The translations under genes and the position numbers were made by a program. The notes below the pieces were generated by a model. The model made no database searches. It had not been told where the DNA came from and saw only the letters and a list, made by a program, of their open reading frames with translations. A stretch of DNA of 51,833 bases from CAYGOC01 sp964351495 (GTDB lineage: Bacteria; Chlamydiota; Chlamydiia; Chlamydiales; SM23-39), in assembly GCA_964351495.1 (NCBI GenBank), contig CAYGOC010000014.1, forward strand, positions 1 to 51,833. The letters run 5' to 3'. Positions 16,688 through 27,249 of this stretch are shown here, in pieces. Every line of letters begins with the position of its first letter. Position 1 is the stretch's first letter.

Positions 16688-19600
16688 TTATTTTTGATCT
16701 AAGGCAGGAGTTCTTACATTTCGGGTATTAGAAAAATGCCTATGTATGGCTTCTTTAAAAAATCTTTCTAAAAGATCCGGATCTTCTGTTTTGGGATATA
16801 AAAACTTTTCTATCTCCCCTTGTATTTTTGTAACAAAGAAAGCCTCTAACGTAAACTTTACTTTTGTAAACTGGTGGGTATGGGCAAAAAGGCGGATTCT
16901 ACTCATGTGGTAGAGCCAAATCACTTCCTTGGGAGGAATCCCAAAGCGATCTTGTAATTCCGATAAGATTAAATCCATCTCTTTTTCTGAAGAGGCTTCT
17001 CCAAAGCGGTGGTAGATTTCCATGCGAAGGCCTACATCATCGATATATTCTTCTGGAATTTTTGCAGGGAAAGGAAAGTCAATTAAGGTTTCTATAAAAG
17101 GAGAAGGAGTGTTTTTTTCTATAGAAGAGATAGCTCTTTTTAGGAGCTTACAATAAAGATGAAACCCCACTGCAGCTACTTCTCCTGACTGTTCTGTTCC
17201 TAAAAGATCTCCCGCTCCCCGGATTTGTAGATCTCTCATAGCAATTTTCATGCCTCCCCCATAGCCTCCTGTCTCTAAAAACACCGAAAGTCGTTTCCTG
17301 GCAGGCTCTGCAATTTGTTTGGGAGTTAAAAAATAGGCATAAGCAGTTCTATTCCACCTTCCCACCCTCCCTCGAAGTTGGTATAAATCGGCAAGACCAA
17401 AACAGTGTGCATTGTCAATAAAGATCGTATTGGCGTTTGGAACATCTACCCCGTTTTCTACGATACTGGTAGCAAAAAGAATATCAATTTTTCCTTCTTT
17501 GAACTGATGAAATGTCTTTTCTACCGCATCAGGATCCATCTGCCCATGTACTATAGCAATTTTGGCTTGAGGAACAATTTTTTGTATTACTTCTGCTCTG
17601 TGATAAATAGACTCTACGCGGTTGTGAATGAAAAAAGCTTGTCCTTCTCTTGCAAACTCCCGTAAAAGTGCTGTTTGTACGAGACTTTCTTCGTTTTCTG
17701 CTAAAATTGTCTGAACAGGGAGCCTGTCATGTGGAGGTGTATTTATAGGGGACATGCTTCTAATTTCAATTAAAGACATGTAAAGCGTTCTAGGAATAGG
17801 AGTCGCAGATAAGGTTAAACAGTCTATTCCTTTTTTTAGCTTTTTTAAGTGCTCTTTTGCCTTTACTCCAAATCGTTGTTCCTCATCTATGATGACAAGG
17901 CCTAAGTTTTTAAAAGAGACATCCTTAGATAACAGGCGATGCGTTCCTATGATAATGTCTACATGCCCTTTTTCTAGTTTTTGCAAGATCTCTTTATTTT
18001 TTTTGGCAGTATTAGTTCTAGAAAGCACCTCTATAGATACGGCAAACTCTTTCATTCTCTCACAAAAAGAGTCAAAATGTTGCATGGCTAAAACGGTAGT
18101 CGGAACTAAAACGGCTACTTGTCTTTTGCCGTCTACAACCATTTTAAAGCTAGCGCGCATAGAGACTTCCGTTTTTCCGTATCCTACATCTCCCAGTATG
18201 AGACGATCCATAGGAGTTTTTTTCTGAAAGTCTTGTTTAATTTCGTAGATAGCTTTTTTTTGATCTTCTGTTTCTTCATAGGGAAAAGACTCTTCAAAAA
18301 GAGACATCTCTTCAGAGTCTTCTAAAATAGGGTCTCTTTCCGCTACCTGTCTTTGTGCATAAAGCTGCAAAAGATCAGAGGCGTATCCTACAATTTGTCC
18401 TTCTGCTTTGGCTTTCGTTTGTTGCCACTTTTTCGTGCCTAAAACATGAAGAGAGGGGGGATCTTCTGAGGCTCCTATATATTTACTAACCAAATAAGAT
18501 TGCGATAAAGGAACATAAAGCTTTCCCGACTCTGCATACTGGATGACTAAAAACTCCGTTTCTTTTCCCAAATGGTTTGTTTGTTTTTCACATCCTAAGT
18601 ACTTTCCAACACCGCTATGAAAATGGACTACAAAGTCGCCTGGAATCAGCTCGTGAAAATTAGCGTTAGGCGCAGAAGATAGGTTTCTCCATTTTTCTCT
18701 TCGTAGTTTCTTGGTTCCTGTTATATCAGACTCTGCTACATATCCTATCAAGGCATCAGTGAAAATAAATCCCTCTGTTATAGAGCCTATTTCAAAAGAA
18801 AAGTCTTTCTCTTTTATTTTTTCTTCCACCCTTTTTTTCTTTTCTTGTGAATCTACAACAAAAGTAAGGTCTACTTTGGGACAAGAAGGGGAGCGCAAAG
18901 CTTCTAAAAGAGGTTTGTCTTCTGATAAGAAAAAAGAAGAAAGAGAAGAAGCTAAAAAAAAGAACTGCTTTAATAGAAATTCTTGGGAAAAAAATTCTAA
19001 AGAAATCTCTTGGAAAAAAGGCTCTTTTTTCAAGGTTTTGTAAGAAAAAAGGGTGTTTAAAGGCTCTTCACAAAACAGAATTTTGGTAGAAGAGATCTTT
19101 TCTAAAAGAGCAGGAAACGGGGAAAAAAAACGAGTTTTAAATCCGGGAAGAGAAGAGAAGGAGGTATACGTGTCTTCTAAAGAAAGAAGGCCGTCTAATA
19201 CAACTACAGGAGTTTCTTTAAAGTAAGAAAAAAGGTCGGTAAGCTCTCCTTCCTCTCCTGCTTTTTTTTCATTGGCCACAGTAAAAAAGAAGGAATCTAC
19301 TTTTTTTTGGGAAATTTGACTTCCTGTATCAAAGGTTCGAATGCTTGCAATTTCATCAGAGAAAAATTCCACCCTAAAAGGAGAAAAACTAGTAGGAGGG
19401 AAAATATCTACAATTCCTCCTCGAAGAGCAAACTCTCCTTTGTCAGAAACCACTTTTACCCTTTTATAGTGAAGCCCTTCTAGAAACGAAGGAATGTAGT
19501 CAAAGGGGATTTCATCTTTGATTTTCCAAAGAAGCTCCTTTTCCCTTAAGGTTTTTACAGGAGGGAGCTTTTGTAAAAAAGAGGGGAGAGGGGCGATTAC

Positions 19601-19933
19601 ACAAGGAGTCTTTTGGTTTTTCATATGATGTAGGGTTAAAAGCCTTTTTCCCATTACATCAAAACTGGGAGAAAGTGCTTCACTAGGTAAAGTCTCCCAT
19701 GCAGGAAGTTCTAAAGGAGCTTCTTGTAAAAAAAAGGAGAGATTGGAAAACCAGTCCTCTTTTTTAGCTCCCCCTGAGATAATTAAAAGAGGCTTTTGCA
19801 AAGTCTCTTGAACAGTCGATAGCAAAAAGGCTTTTAAAGAAGTGGGTAGCTTCTCTAGTAAAAAAGAGCTTTTTTTCTCGACAAGCTCTTTGAAAAGGGT
19901 AAGAGATTTACTTTTTAAAAGAGAGGTTTTCAA
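16688..19933 (-). CDS. mfd: Transcription-repair coupling factor Mfd
   Basis: A 1081-aa ATP-dependent DNA translocase that removes stalled RNA polymerase and recruits UvrA. In order: UvrB-like N-terminal region (LRGGIVDIFPP near residue 170), the RNA-polymerase-interacting domain (FVVHFHSGVGKYLG near 430), Walker A GDVGYGKTEV (about 575), DEEQRFG (Walker B, about 685), then the RecG-like TRG motif region and C-terminal regulatory domain. Length is slightly below E. coli (1148). Its start overlaps the alaS 3' end by 26 nt, suggesting translational coupling; alaS-mfd adjacency is also known in Chlamydia. Confidence 0.97.
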   Translation of the reverse strand: MKTSLLKSKSLTLFKELVEKKSSFLLEKLPTSLKAFLLSTVQETLQKPLLIISGGAKKEDWFSNLSFFLQEAPLELPAWETLPSEALSPSFDVMGKRLLTLHHMKNQKTPCVIAPLPSFLQKLPPVKTLREKELLWKIKDEIPFDYIPSFLEGLHYKRVKVVSDKGEFALRGGIVDIFPPTSFSPFRVEFFSDEIASIRTFDTGSQISQKKVDSFFFTVANEKKAGEEGELTDLFSYFKETPVVVLDGLLSLEDTYTSFSSLPGFKTRFFSPFPALLEKISSTKILFCEEPLNTLFSYKTLKKEPFFQEISLEFFSQEFLLKQFFFLASSLSSFFLSEDKPLLEALRSPSCPKVDLTFVVDSQEKKKRVEEKIKEKDFSFEIGSITEGFIFTDALIGYVAESDITGTKKLRREKWRNLSSAPNANFHELIPGDFVVHFHSGVGKYLGCEKQTNHLGKETEFLVIQYAESGKLYVPLSQSYLVSKYIGASEDPPSLHVLGTKKWQQTKAKAEGQIVGYASDLLQLYAQRQVAERDPILEDSEEMSLFEESFPYEETEDQKKAIYEIKQDFQKKTPMDRLILGDVGYGKTEVSMRASFKMVVDGKRQVAVLVPTTVLAMQHFDSFCERMKEFAVSIEVLSRTNTAKKNKEILQKLEKGHVDIIIGTHRLLSKDVSFKNLGLVIIDEEQRFGVKAKEHLKKLKKGIDCLTLSATPIPRTLYMSLIEIRSMSPINTPPHDRLPVQTILAENEESLVQTALLREFAREGQAFFIHNRVESIYHRAEVIQKIVPQAKIAIVHGQMDPDAVEKTFHQFKEGKIDILFATSIVENGVDVPNANTIFIDNAHCFGLADLYQLRGRVGRWNRTAYAYFLTPKQIAEPARKRLSVFLETGGYGGGMKIAMRDLQIRGAGDLLGTEQSGEVAAVGFHLYCKLLKRAISSIEKNTPSPFIETLIDFPFPAKIPEEYIDDVGLRMEIYHRFGEASSEKEMDLILSELQDRFGIPPKEVIWLYHMSRIRLFAHTHQFTKVKFTLEAFFVTKIQGEIEKFLYPKTEDPDLLERFFKEAIHRHFSNTRNVRTPALDQK

Positions 19934-22520
19934 GGTCTTGTTTTAGGGTTGAAAGGGCGGTCTTTAGATTTTCTCCCTTTTTTCCTCCAGCTTGGGCGAA
20001 GGTTTTTTTTCCTCCTCCCCCTCCTTGGATGATAGGGGCTATTTTTTGTAAAATTTCTTTTGCATCTAAGTGAGAAAGGCTCTGAGAAACTCGGACCACA
20101 ATCAAACAAGAACTTTCTTTTTTGGCTCCCAAAATAACCACAGAGGGGGAGATTCCTTTAGAGACTTCTTCAGAAAGGGACATCAGTTCAGATGTGGGAA
20201 AATCAACCTCTTCACAAATAAGAGAAAATTCTTTATGAGGGAACGCCGTTCCCTGAAGTTTTTTAGCCAGTTCCTGTCTTAAAGCTTGAAAAGACTTTTT
20301 CACTTCTAATTGCAATGCTTCTTTTTCCTCAATTAAAGAAAGGACTTTTTCTTCTAACTTAGCAAAAGGTGCGCCCACTTTTTCTGATAAACGGTGAAAA
20401 AGGGCCTCTTTTTCTTGGATATAATGTTGCGCTTCTACCCCCGTTACGGCTTCAATTCTTCTAGTTCCTGCTGCTATGCTGCTTTCTTTTGTAATTTTTA
20501 AAAGTCCAATATTTCCTGTAAAAGAGGTATGCGTTCCTCCGCATAATTCTTTAGAAAAACCAATATCTACAACTCGTACCTCTTCGTCATATTTATCCCC
20601 AAAAAATTGTTTTATAGAGGGGTCTTTCTGTGCTTTTTGATAGGGGATTTCATAGGTGTTTACAGGAAGGTTTTCACAGATTTTTTCTTGGATTAAAAGC
20701 TCTATTTTGGCCATTTCCAAAAAAGAGAGGGTCTTGTGGTGAGAAAAGTCAAAGCGGAGCCTTTTTTCTTCTACTAAAGATCCGGCTTGTTTGATGTGTT
20801 CTCCTAACACTTTTTGTAAAGCCCAATGAAGAAGGTGGGTTGCTGTATGGTTATTTTGGATTTTATGCCTTCTAGAAATAGCTAAAGAAGCTTCTACAGA
20901 TTCTTTTACAGAAAAAGATCCCTTTTCTACCTTTCCTACGTGGGCTATCCAATTTTTTGAAAAAGCCTTAGTATCTTCTACGATAAAAGAGCTTCCCTTT
21001 TTCGTGATAATCCCTTTGTCTCCTACTTGACCTCCCATTTCCGCATAAAAAGGGGTTTTCTCTAAAAAAAGAATACCCTCTTCATTTTCTTCTAGAGAAG
21101 AGACCCACTTCCCTTCTCGTAAAATGCCAACCAGGGAAGAGGATAGCTCTTCTTCTGTATATCCTACAAACAAAGTAGGAGGGATCTTTGTGAAAGAGAG
21201 GTTTTCTGAAAGGGAGATTTCTTTTTTGGCATGTGCTTTTTGCGAGCGCTCTTTTGCTTTTTTCTCCAAGTGGTAAAATTGTTTTGTTTCTACTTGTAAG
21301 TCAGAGTCGTGCGCCATTAAAAGAATTTCTTCTAAAGGAAGGCCGTAGGTATCTTTTAGTTTAAAGGCATCCTCTCCTGATAAAACACCCTCTTTCTTAG
21401 AAGAGTCTAAGATGGTTTGTAAGATGTTACCCCCTTTTTGCAGAGTCTTTAAAAAACTCTCTTCCTCTTTATCTAAGATCTCTTCTATTTTGGCCTTATT
21501 TTGTTGGAGCTCCGGATAGGCTTCTCCCATTAGCTGGACTAAAGGAGATACAAGCGCTGCTAAAAAGGGTTTTTTTAGGTTAAGTTGCCTTCCGTATCGA
21601 ACCGCTCTTCGCAAGATCTTACGAAGAACATACCCTCTATCTAAGTTGCTGGGAATCGCCCCATCTGAAATAGCAAAACTCAAAGAGCGGATATGATCTG
21701 CTATTACGTAAAAACTACTTGCTTTCTCCGGAGAAAAAGAGACTTTTGTTTCCTTTTGTATAGCTAAGACAAGAGCTTGTAAAATATCTGTTTCAAAAAC
21801 ATTTTCTACTCCCATCTTCAATGAGGCAAGCCTTTCGAGTCCCATGCCGGTATCGATATTTTTAGAAGGAAGATCTAATAATTTTCCGGAAGCCTCTCGT
21901 TGTTTTTCCATAAAAACAAGGTTCCAAAATTCAAAAAAACGCTCTCCTTTGGTGTCTTCAGTAGGATCTTTGGCAGAAGAGAATTTTGCCCCTCTATCAA
22001 ACAAAAGTTCAGAACAAGGACCACAGGGGCCTGTATCTCCCATAGACCAAAAATTTTCTTTGGCGCCCATTTGGACAATACGAGAAGAGGGGACCCACTT
22101 TTTCCAAAGCTCAAAACTCTCTTCATCTTCTTCAAAAACAGAAATCCAAATTTTCTCTGCTTCTATGGAAAAAACCTCTGTTGCTACTTCCCATGCGTAT
22201 GCAATCGCTTCTTTTTTAAAGTAATCCCCAAAAGAGAAATTTCCCAGCATCTCAAAAAAAGTTAAATGGCGAGACGTATGTCCCACATTTTCCAAGTCAT
22301 TATGTTTCCCTCCTGCTCGGATACATTTTTGAGAAGAAGTAGCCCTTGTAGATTGCGGAGGTGTTTTTCCTAAAAAAACATCTTTAAAAGGGTTCATTCC
22401 TGCATTGACAAATAAAATAGAAGGATCTTGGAAAGGAATAACAGGGGCAGAAGGGAACACTGTATGTTTTTTTTTCTCAAAATAGCGTAAAAATTTAGTT
22501 CGAAGTTCGTTAGATAGCAT
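19908..22520 (-). CDS. alaS: Alanyl-tRNA synthetase
   Basis: An 870-aa class-II synthetase. The catalytic domain has KCIRAGGKHNDLENVG and TFFEMLGNFSFGDYFK. The editing domain has the zinc ligands HTATH (about residue 557) and CGGTH (about 658). The C-terminal part has the GGGGGKKTFAQAGGK motif of the C-Ala domain. Length is typical. AAGAAGGA about 10 bases before ATG 22520 supports the start. Upstream is the divergent tkt gene. Confidence 0.97.
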   Translation of the reverse strand: MLSNELRTKFLRYFEKKKHTVFPSAPVIPFQDPSILFVNAGMNPFKDVFLGKTPPQSTRATSSQKCIRAGGKHNDLENVGHTSRHLTFFEMLGNFSFGDYFKKEAIAYAWEVATEVFSIEAEKIWISVFEEDEESFELWKKWVPSSRIVQMGAKENFWSMGDTGPCGPCSELLFDRGAKFSSAKDPTEDTKGERFFEFWNLVFMEKQREASGKLLDLPSKNIDTGMGLERLASLKMGVENVFETDILQALVLAIQKETKVSFSPEKASSFYVIADHIRSLSFAISDGAIPSNLDRGYVLRKILRRAVRYGRQLNLKKPFLAALVSPLVQLMGEAYPELQQNKAKIEEILDKEEESFLKTLQKGGNILQTILDSSKKEGVLSGEDAFKLKDTYGLPLEEILLMAHDSDLQVETKQFYHLEKKAKERSQKAHAKKEISLSENLSFTKIPPTLFVGYTEEELSSSLVGILREGKWVSSLEENEEGILFLEKTPFYAEMGGQVGDKGIITKKGSSFIVEDTKAFSKNWIAHVGKVEKGSFSVKESVEASLAISRRHKIQNNHTATHLLHWALQKVLGEHIKQAGSLVEEKRLRFDFSHHKTLSFLEMAKIELLIQEKICENLPVNTYEIPYQKAQKDPSIKQFFGDKYDEEVRVVDIGFSKELCGGTHTSFTGNIGLLKITKESSIAAGTRRIEAVTGVEAQHYIQEKEALFHRLSEKVGAPFAKLEEKVLSLIEEKEALQLEVKKSFQALRQELAKKLQGTAFPHKEFSLICEEVDFPTSELMSLSEEVSKGISPSVVILGAKKESSCLIVVRVSQSLSHLDAKEILQKIAPIIQGGGGGKKTFAQAGGKKGENLKTALSTLKQDLENLSFKK

Positions 22521-22695
22521 GGTTTTTTTGCGTTATCCTTCTTTTAAGAGATATTTTACCTCCTAAGGGTACGGAAAAAGAAGAGAAAAGTCAAAGCCCT
22601 TCCTTCCCTTTTCTGATTTTTCCTTGCGCCTTTTATAGAAGGATAGGTAAAAATGTAGCTTTAAACGATACAAAGTTAAAAGGGTGTGCTATTCC

Positions 22696-24690
22696 ATGAA
22701 CGAAGAACTAAAAAAACAGCTACAAAAGATAGCGGATACAGTAAAGGGACTCTCTATTGAGGCGGTACAAAAAGCAAACTCAGGCCATCCGGGGCTTCCT
22801 CTAGGGTGTGCTGAAATGGGAGCGTATCTTTATGGAAGAGTACTTCGTTACAACCCAAAAGATCCAGACTGGCTAAATAGAGATAGGCTTATCTTGTCTG
22901 CAGGGCACGGTTCTATGTGGCTTTACTCTCTTTTGCACCTGGCAGGGTATGATCTTTCTTTAGAAGAAATTAAAAATTTTCGACAACTTCACTCTAAAAC
23001 ACCAGGACATCCCGAGTATGGAGAAACCCCTGGAGTAGAGGTGACTACAGGCCCTTTAGGACAAGGAATAGCTAATGCTGTTGGGATGGCTTTAGGGCTA
23101 AAAATTATAGGGCAAAAATTTAACACACCTGATTTTACGTTAATTGACAACAAAGTGTACTGCTTGGCCGGAGATGGATGTCTTATGGAAGGGATTTCTT
23201 ATGAGTCCTCTTCTTTTGCGGGGCATATGAATTTGGATAATCTTGTCTTAATCTATGATGACAATAATATTTGTTTGGATGGACCTATTTCAGAGTGTCT
23301 TTCGGAAGATGTGAAGCTTCGCTATAGAGCTTTTGGATGGGATGTAGTGGAGATGGATCCTTATGATTTTGACGAGATAGAAGCTGTTTTTCAAAATCTT
23401 TCCTCTCAAAAAAAACCTACCTTAATAGTAGCGCATACCATTATTGGAAGAGGCTCCCCCAATAAAGCAGGATCGCATAAAGCACATGGTTCCCCTTTAG
23501 GAGAAGAAGAAGTGGCTTTAACTAAAGAGGGGTTACACCTTTCTTCTTCTGAGCCTTTTTATGTTCCTCAGACAGTTACTTCCTTTTTTGAAGAGAGAAA
23601 AGAAAAAGGGAAAGAAAAACAAGAAGCGTGGGAAGATTTGGTTAGGCAGTGGTCTAAAGCAAATCCCTCTTTGTTTGAAGAATGGGAAATTATGAAAAAC
23701 CAACAGCTTCCCGATAATTTAGAAGAAGAGCTGGTAAATATCTCTATGAAAAATTCCCTTTCAGGAAGGGTTGCTTCCCATGAAGTATTGCAGGTTTTAG
23801 CAGAAAAGCTACCTCAACTATACGGGGGGTCTGCCGATCTTTCCGGGTCTGATATGACCATGATGAAAAAATTTCCTTTGATTCATGCCAAAGATTTTTC
23901 CGGAAGAAACATCAAGTTTGGAGTAAGAGAGTTTGGTATGGCAGGTATGGTAAATGGTCTTTCTAGAGTGGGAATGATCCTTCCTTTTTGTGGTACTTTT
24001 TTAACGTTTTCTGACTACATGAGAAACGCCATTAGACTAGCCTCTCTTTCTTTATACCATGTGGTCTATCAATTTACTCATGACTCTATATTTTTAGGAG
24101 AAGATGGGCCTACTCATCAGCCTGTAGAACATGTAGCTGCTTTGCGGGTAATTCCTAACCTTCAGGTGATTCGCCCTGCAGATAATCATGAAGTAAAGAT
24201 GGCCTGGATTGCTGCTTTAACCTACAAGGGACCTACTGCCCTTATCTTAAGTAGGCAAAATCTTCCTGCCTTAAAAGAAACGACCCTCTCTTATGAGGAG
24301 GGGATGAAAAAGGGAGCCTACTTTGTAAGATTTGTAGAAGGGGAGATGGACTTTACTTTGATGGCAACGGGATCAGAGCTGTCTCTTGCTTTAGAAGTAG
24401 CGGAGCGTCTTGAAAAAATGGGAAAAAAAGTGCGGGTTATTTCTTTTCCTTGTTGGTATCTTTTTGAAAAGCAAGAAGATTCTTACAAACAAAAACTGCT
24501 TGGAAAAGATGCGGGGAAAAAGGTGAGTATTGAAGCTGCCTCTGATTTTGGATGGGCAAAATATGTAGGATCGGAGGGGATTTCTATAGCAATAGAGGGA
24601 TTTGGAAAATCGGCTCCTATTCAAGACTTGCAAATAGAGTTCGGGTTTCAAGTAGATTCCATTTTAGAAAGGCTTTTGGCTAAAGCGTGA
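22696..24690 (+). CDS. tkt: Transketolase
   Basis: A 664-aa thiamine-diphosphate enzyme of the non-oxidative pentose phosphate pathway. Motifs: ANSGHPGLPLG near residue 24, SAGHGSMWLYSLLHLAGYDL, the TPP/Mg motif GDGCLMEGISYE (about 160), and in the pyrimidine domain REFGMAGMVNGL, DGPTHQPVEH and SRQNLP. I chose ATG 22696 rather than the upstream GTG at 22684 because homologues begin near MNEELKK. It overlaps hemE by four bases (GTGA), so hemE is translationally coupled. Confidence 0.95.
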   Translation: MNEELKKQLQKIADTVKGLSIEAVQKANSGHPGLPLGCAEMGAYLYGRVLRYNPKDPDWLNRDRLILSAGHGSMWLYSLLHLAGYDLSLEEIKNFRQLHSKTPGHPEYGETPGVEVTTGPLGQGIANAVGMALGLKIIGQKFNTPDFTLIDNKVYCLAGDGCLMEGISYESSSFAGHMNLDNLVLIYDDNNICLDGPISECLSEDVKLRYRAFGWDVVEMDPYDFDEIEAVFQNLSSQKKPTLIVAHTIIGRGSPNKAGSHKAHGSPLGEEEVALTKEGLHLSSSEPFYVPQTVTSFFEERKEKGKEKQEAWEDLVRQWSKANPSLFEEWEIMKNQQLPDNLEEELVNISMKNSLSGRVASHEVLQVLAEKLPQLYGGSADLSGSDMTMMKKFPLIHAKDFSGRNIKFGVREFGMAGMVNGLSRVGMILPFCGTFLTFSDYMRNAIRLASLSLYHVVYQFTHDSIFLGEDGPTHQPVEHVAALRVIPNLQVIRPADNHEVKMAWIAALTYKGPTALILSRQNLPALKETTLSYEEGMKKGAYFVRFVEGEMDFTLMATGSELSLALEVAERLEKMGKKVRVISFPCWYLFEKQEDSYKQKLLGKDAGKKVSIEAASDFGWAKYVGSEGISIAIEGFGKSAPIQDLQIEFGFQVDSILERLLAKA

Positions 24691-25700
24691 AATCCCTCTT
24701 TTTAAGAGCTCTAGAAGATAAAGAGGAGGGGCTTTTTCCCATTTGGATTATGAGGCAAGCGGGAAGATACCTTCCCGCTTACCAAAAGCTTAGAAAAAAA
24801 CATAGTTTGCTCCAACTTTTTAAAAAACCAAAGCTAGCTTCTGAAGTTATGCTTTTGCCATTTCAAGAGCTCTCCTTAGATGCTGCTATCTTATTTTCCG
24901 ATATTACCCTAGCCTTAGAACATATGGGGTGTGAGGTAGATTTTATAGAAAACAGGGGCCCGCAAGTTTTTGTAGACAGACAAACCCGAGGCTCTTTTTC
25001 TTATATTCAAGAGATTATAGAAAGAGCGCGTCCTAATTTGCAGGTGCCCATTATAGGTTTTTGCGGGGGTCCCTTCACGACTTTTTGCTACTTTTTAAAT
25101 GATAGACACCCCTTTAAAAAGACCAAAATCTTCCTTCGAGAAAACCCGAAAAAAGCAAAAGAAATCTTAGAAAAGATTACAGAGAGCTGTTTTTTCTTTT
25201 TGCAGGCACAAATAGAAAAAAGCGTGGCTGCCGTACAGATTTTTGAAAGCCATCTGGATATTTTGTCTGACTCCATGTGGGAGGAGTTTTGTTTCCCTTT
25301 TTTAAAAAAACTGTGCCGGGAGATTGCTTCTCCTCTTTTTATTTACGCCCCTTCTTCTCTTTCTAAGATGGACAAAATTGTCTCTTTAAATCCTTCTGTA
25401 ATCAGTATAGATAGTAAACAAGCTTTGCGAGAATACAGAAGTAAGATACCTTTAAGTATTGCTTTGCAAGGGAACTTTGCGGTAGAAGATCTTTTTAGCC
25501 CTTTTCCTGAAATGGAAACAAGAATAGAGAAGATGCTATCTCCTATGCAAAAAGAGCCCGGATATATAGTAAACTTGGGACAGGGTATATGGCCCGATGT
25601 TCCTTTTTCTCACGTAAAACATTTCGTAGGTTCAGTAAAAAAATATGCTCTTAAAAACTCTTTCTCCCGAAAAGATACCTTCCTTAGTGGAAGAGTTTAA
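24687..25700 (+). CDS. hemE: Uroporphyrinogen decarboxylase
   Basis: A 337-aa enzyme converting uroporphyrinogen III to coproporphyrinogen III. The hallmark PIWIMRQAGRYLPAY is at residues 18-32; FSDITLALE and GFCGGPFTTFCYF are also conserved. It starts with GTG inside the tkt stop (GTGA), and its 3' end overlaps hemN by 56 nt. The order tkt-hemE-hemN-(insert)-hemG matches the Chlamydia cluster. Confidence 0.95.
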   Translation: MKSLFLRALEDKEEGLFPIWIMRQAGRYLPAYQKLRKKHSLLQLFKKPKLASEVMLLPFQELSLDAAILFSDITLALEHMGCEVDFIENRGPQVFVDRQTRGSFSYIQEIIERARPNLQVPIIGFCGGPFTTFCYFLNDRHPFKKTKIFLRENPKKAKEILEKITESCFFFLQAQIEKSVAAVQIFESHLDILSDSMWEEFCFPFLKKLCREIASPLFIYAPSSLSKMDKIVSLNPSVISIDSKQALREYRSKIPLSIALQGNFAVEDLFSPFPEMETRIEKMLSPMQKEPGYIVNLGQGIWPDVPFSHVKHFVGSVKKYALKNSFSRKDTFLSGRV

Positions 25701-27033
25701 TTATTCTGTACCTAGATACACGAGCTATCCTACAGCACCGCAGTTTTCTTCTTTGTCTTTTGAAACCTATCAAGAAAATCTAGTAAAGACAAAAGGGGCT
25801 TTTTCTATATACATTCATATCCCTTTTTGCGAGAGGATGTGTCTTTTTTGCGCCTGTTCTGTCGTTTTAAATCGAAAAAGGGAAAATGCAGAAATTTACT
25901 TGAGAGCTCTTTTTAAAGAGATGAGGCTTTTTTACGAAACGAAGGGAAAGGTAGATCTTGTAGAGGTTCATTTAGGAGGGGGGACTCCCACTTCCCTGGA
26001 TGAAGATCAGCTAGAGAGGCTTTTTTCTCATTTGCATAAATACTTTTCCGTCACAGATAAAACAGAATTTGCCATAGAAATAGATCCCAGAACTGTTTTT
26101 CAAGATAAGGGAAAAAAATTAGCGTTTTTAAAACAGCTAAAAGTAGATAGAGTAAGCTTTGGGATTCAAGACTTAAACCCCAAGGTGCAAGAAGCGATAA
26201 AAAGAAGACAGTCCTATGAAATGAGCCTTGTAACAGTAGAAAAAGCCAAAGAATTAAGCTTTTCGAGTATTAATGTAGATTTAATATACGGACTTCCCTT
26301 TCAGAGCCTTTCTTCTTTTACCAAAACCGTAGAGGAGATTCTCCTATTTTCTGTAGATCGGATTGCCCTTTTTTCCTACGCCCATGTCCCTTGGTTAAAA
26401 AAACACCAGCAAGCTCTTTCAGAGAAGACCCTTCCTTCTCCTTTAGAGAAGTTTCAGCTTTATACAATGGCAAAAGATCTGTTTCAAAAGGGGGGGTATA
26501 CACTCATTGGAATGGATCACTTTGCCAAAAAAGAAGACAGTTTAGTTAAGGCCTTTCATGAAAAAAAGCTAATGCGTAATTTTCAGGGATATGCAGTAAA
26601 AAAAGCGCTACATTACATAGGCTTTGGGGTTACCTCTATTGGTTTTTTAGACCAAGAAGACCTATCTCTTTACACCCAAAATGAAAAGACGCTTTCTGAA
26701 TATTATGCTCTTTTAGAAAAGGGAAAAAGTCCTGTTTGTAAGGGGTTTTTGCTTGAAGAAGAAGATCAGATAAGACGCTGGGTTATTCAGCAGATCATGT
26801 GTTATCAAAAAATAGAGAAGAGTGCTTTTGTACAGAAATTCAGGACCCCTTTCGAAATGTTTTTTTCCGCTTCTTACACAGAGGTAAAAAAAGCAGAAGA
26901 AAAAGGGTTTTTAGAAGAGAGTGCAGAAGCTATACAAGTAACGGAAAAAGGCTCTTTCTTTTTGCGCAATATAGCCTCTTTATTTGATGCATATTACCAA
27001 AAGCAAGATAGGTTGTATTCAAAGGGGATCTGA
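25645..27033 (+). CDS. hemN: Oxygen-independent coproporphyrinogen III oxidase (radical SAM)
   Basis: A 462-aa radical-SAM enzyme oxidising coproporphyrinogen III to protoporphyrinogen IX without oxygen. Residues 20-30 (SVPRYTSYPTAPQF) are typical of true HemN. The Fe-S ligands are in PFCERMCLFCACSVV near residue 58 (CxxxCxxCxC, the HemN form). GGGTPTSL follows. Full length, including the C-terminal domain, argues against a HemW-type homologue. Start ATG 25645 lies inside hemE, giving a 56-nt overlap. Confidence 0.94.
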   Translation: MLLKTLSPEKIPSLVEEFNYSVPRYTSYPTAPQFSSLSFETYQENLVKTKGAFSIYIHIPFCERMCLFCACSVVLNRKRENAEIYLRALFKEMRLFYETKGKVDLVEVHLGGGTPTSLDEDQLERLFSHLHKYFSVTDKTEFAIEIDPRTVFQDKGKKLAFLKQLKVDRVSFGIQDLNPKVQEAIKRRQSYEMSLVTVEKAKELSFSSINVDLIYGLPFQSLSSFTKTVEEILLFSVDRIALFSYAHVPWLKKHQQALSEKTLPSPLEKFQLYTMAKDLFQKGGYTLIGMDHFAKKEDSLVKAFHEKKLMRNFQGYAVKKALHYIGFGVTSIGFLDQEDLSLYTQNEKTLSEYYALLEKGKSPVCKGFLLEEEDQIRRWVIQQIMCYQKIEKSAFVQKFRTPFEMFFSASYTEVKKAEEKGFLEESAEAIQVTEKGSFFLRNIASLFDAYYQKQDRLYSKGI

Positions 27034-27180
27034 AAATCAAAATAACCTTCTTGTAATCAGCTGTTTGTGTTGTTTTTTTTCATAGTGTATCCCATGCAGG
27101 CAATAGATATTAATCGCATAACTTTCTAATTGTTAATTAAATAAATACAGTGCATTTTCGCTTGTTAATTTGTTTTTTTA

Positions 27181-27209
27181 TTTACTTTAAATAATTTATA
27201 TGATATACT
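27181..27209 (+). promoter_or_regulatory. Predicted promoter of the unknown gene at 27250
   Basis: TTTACT (27181-27186), exactly 17 bp, TATACT (27204-27209), in a very AT-rich region. It gives the inserted gene its own transcription inside the heme cluster. The -35 box is identical to the one before the gene at 39549. Confidence 0.5.
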
Positions 27210-27249
27210 TCTCTTCTGAATTGAAGGTTTTAAATATAAGGAAATAGCT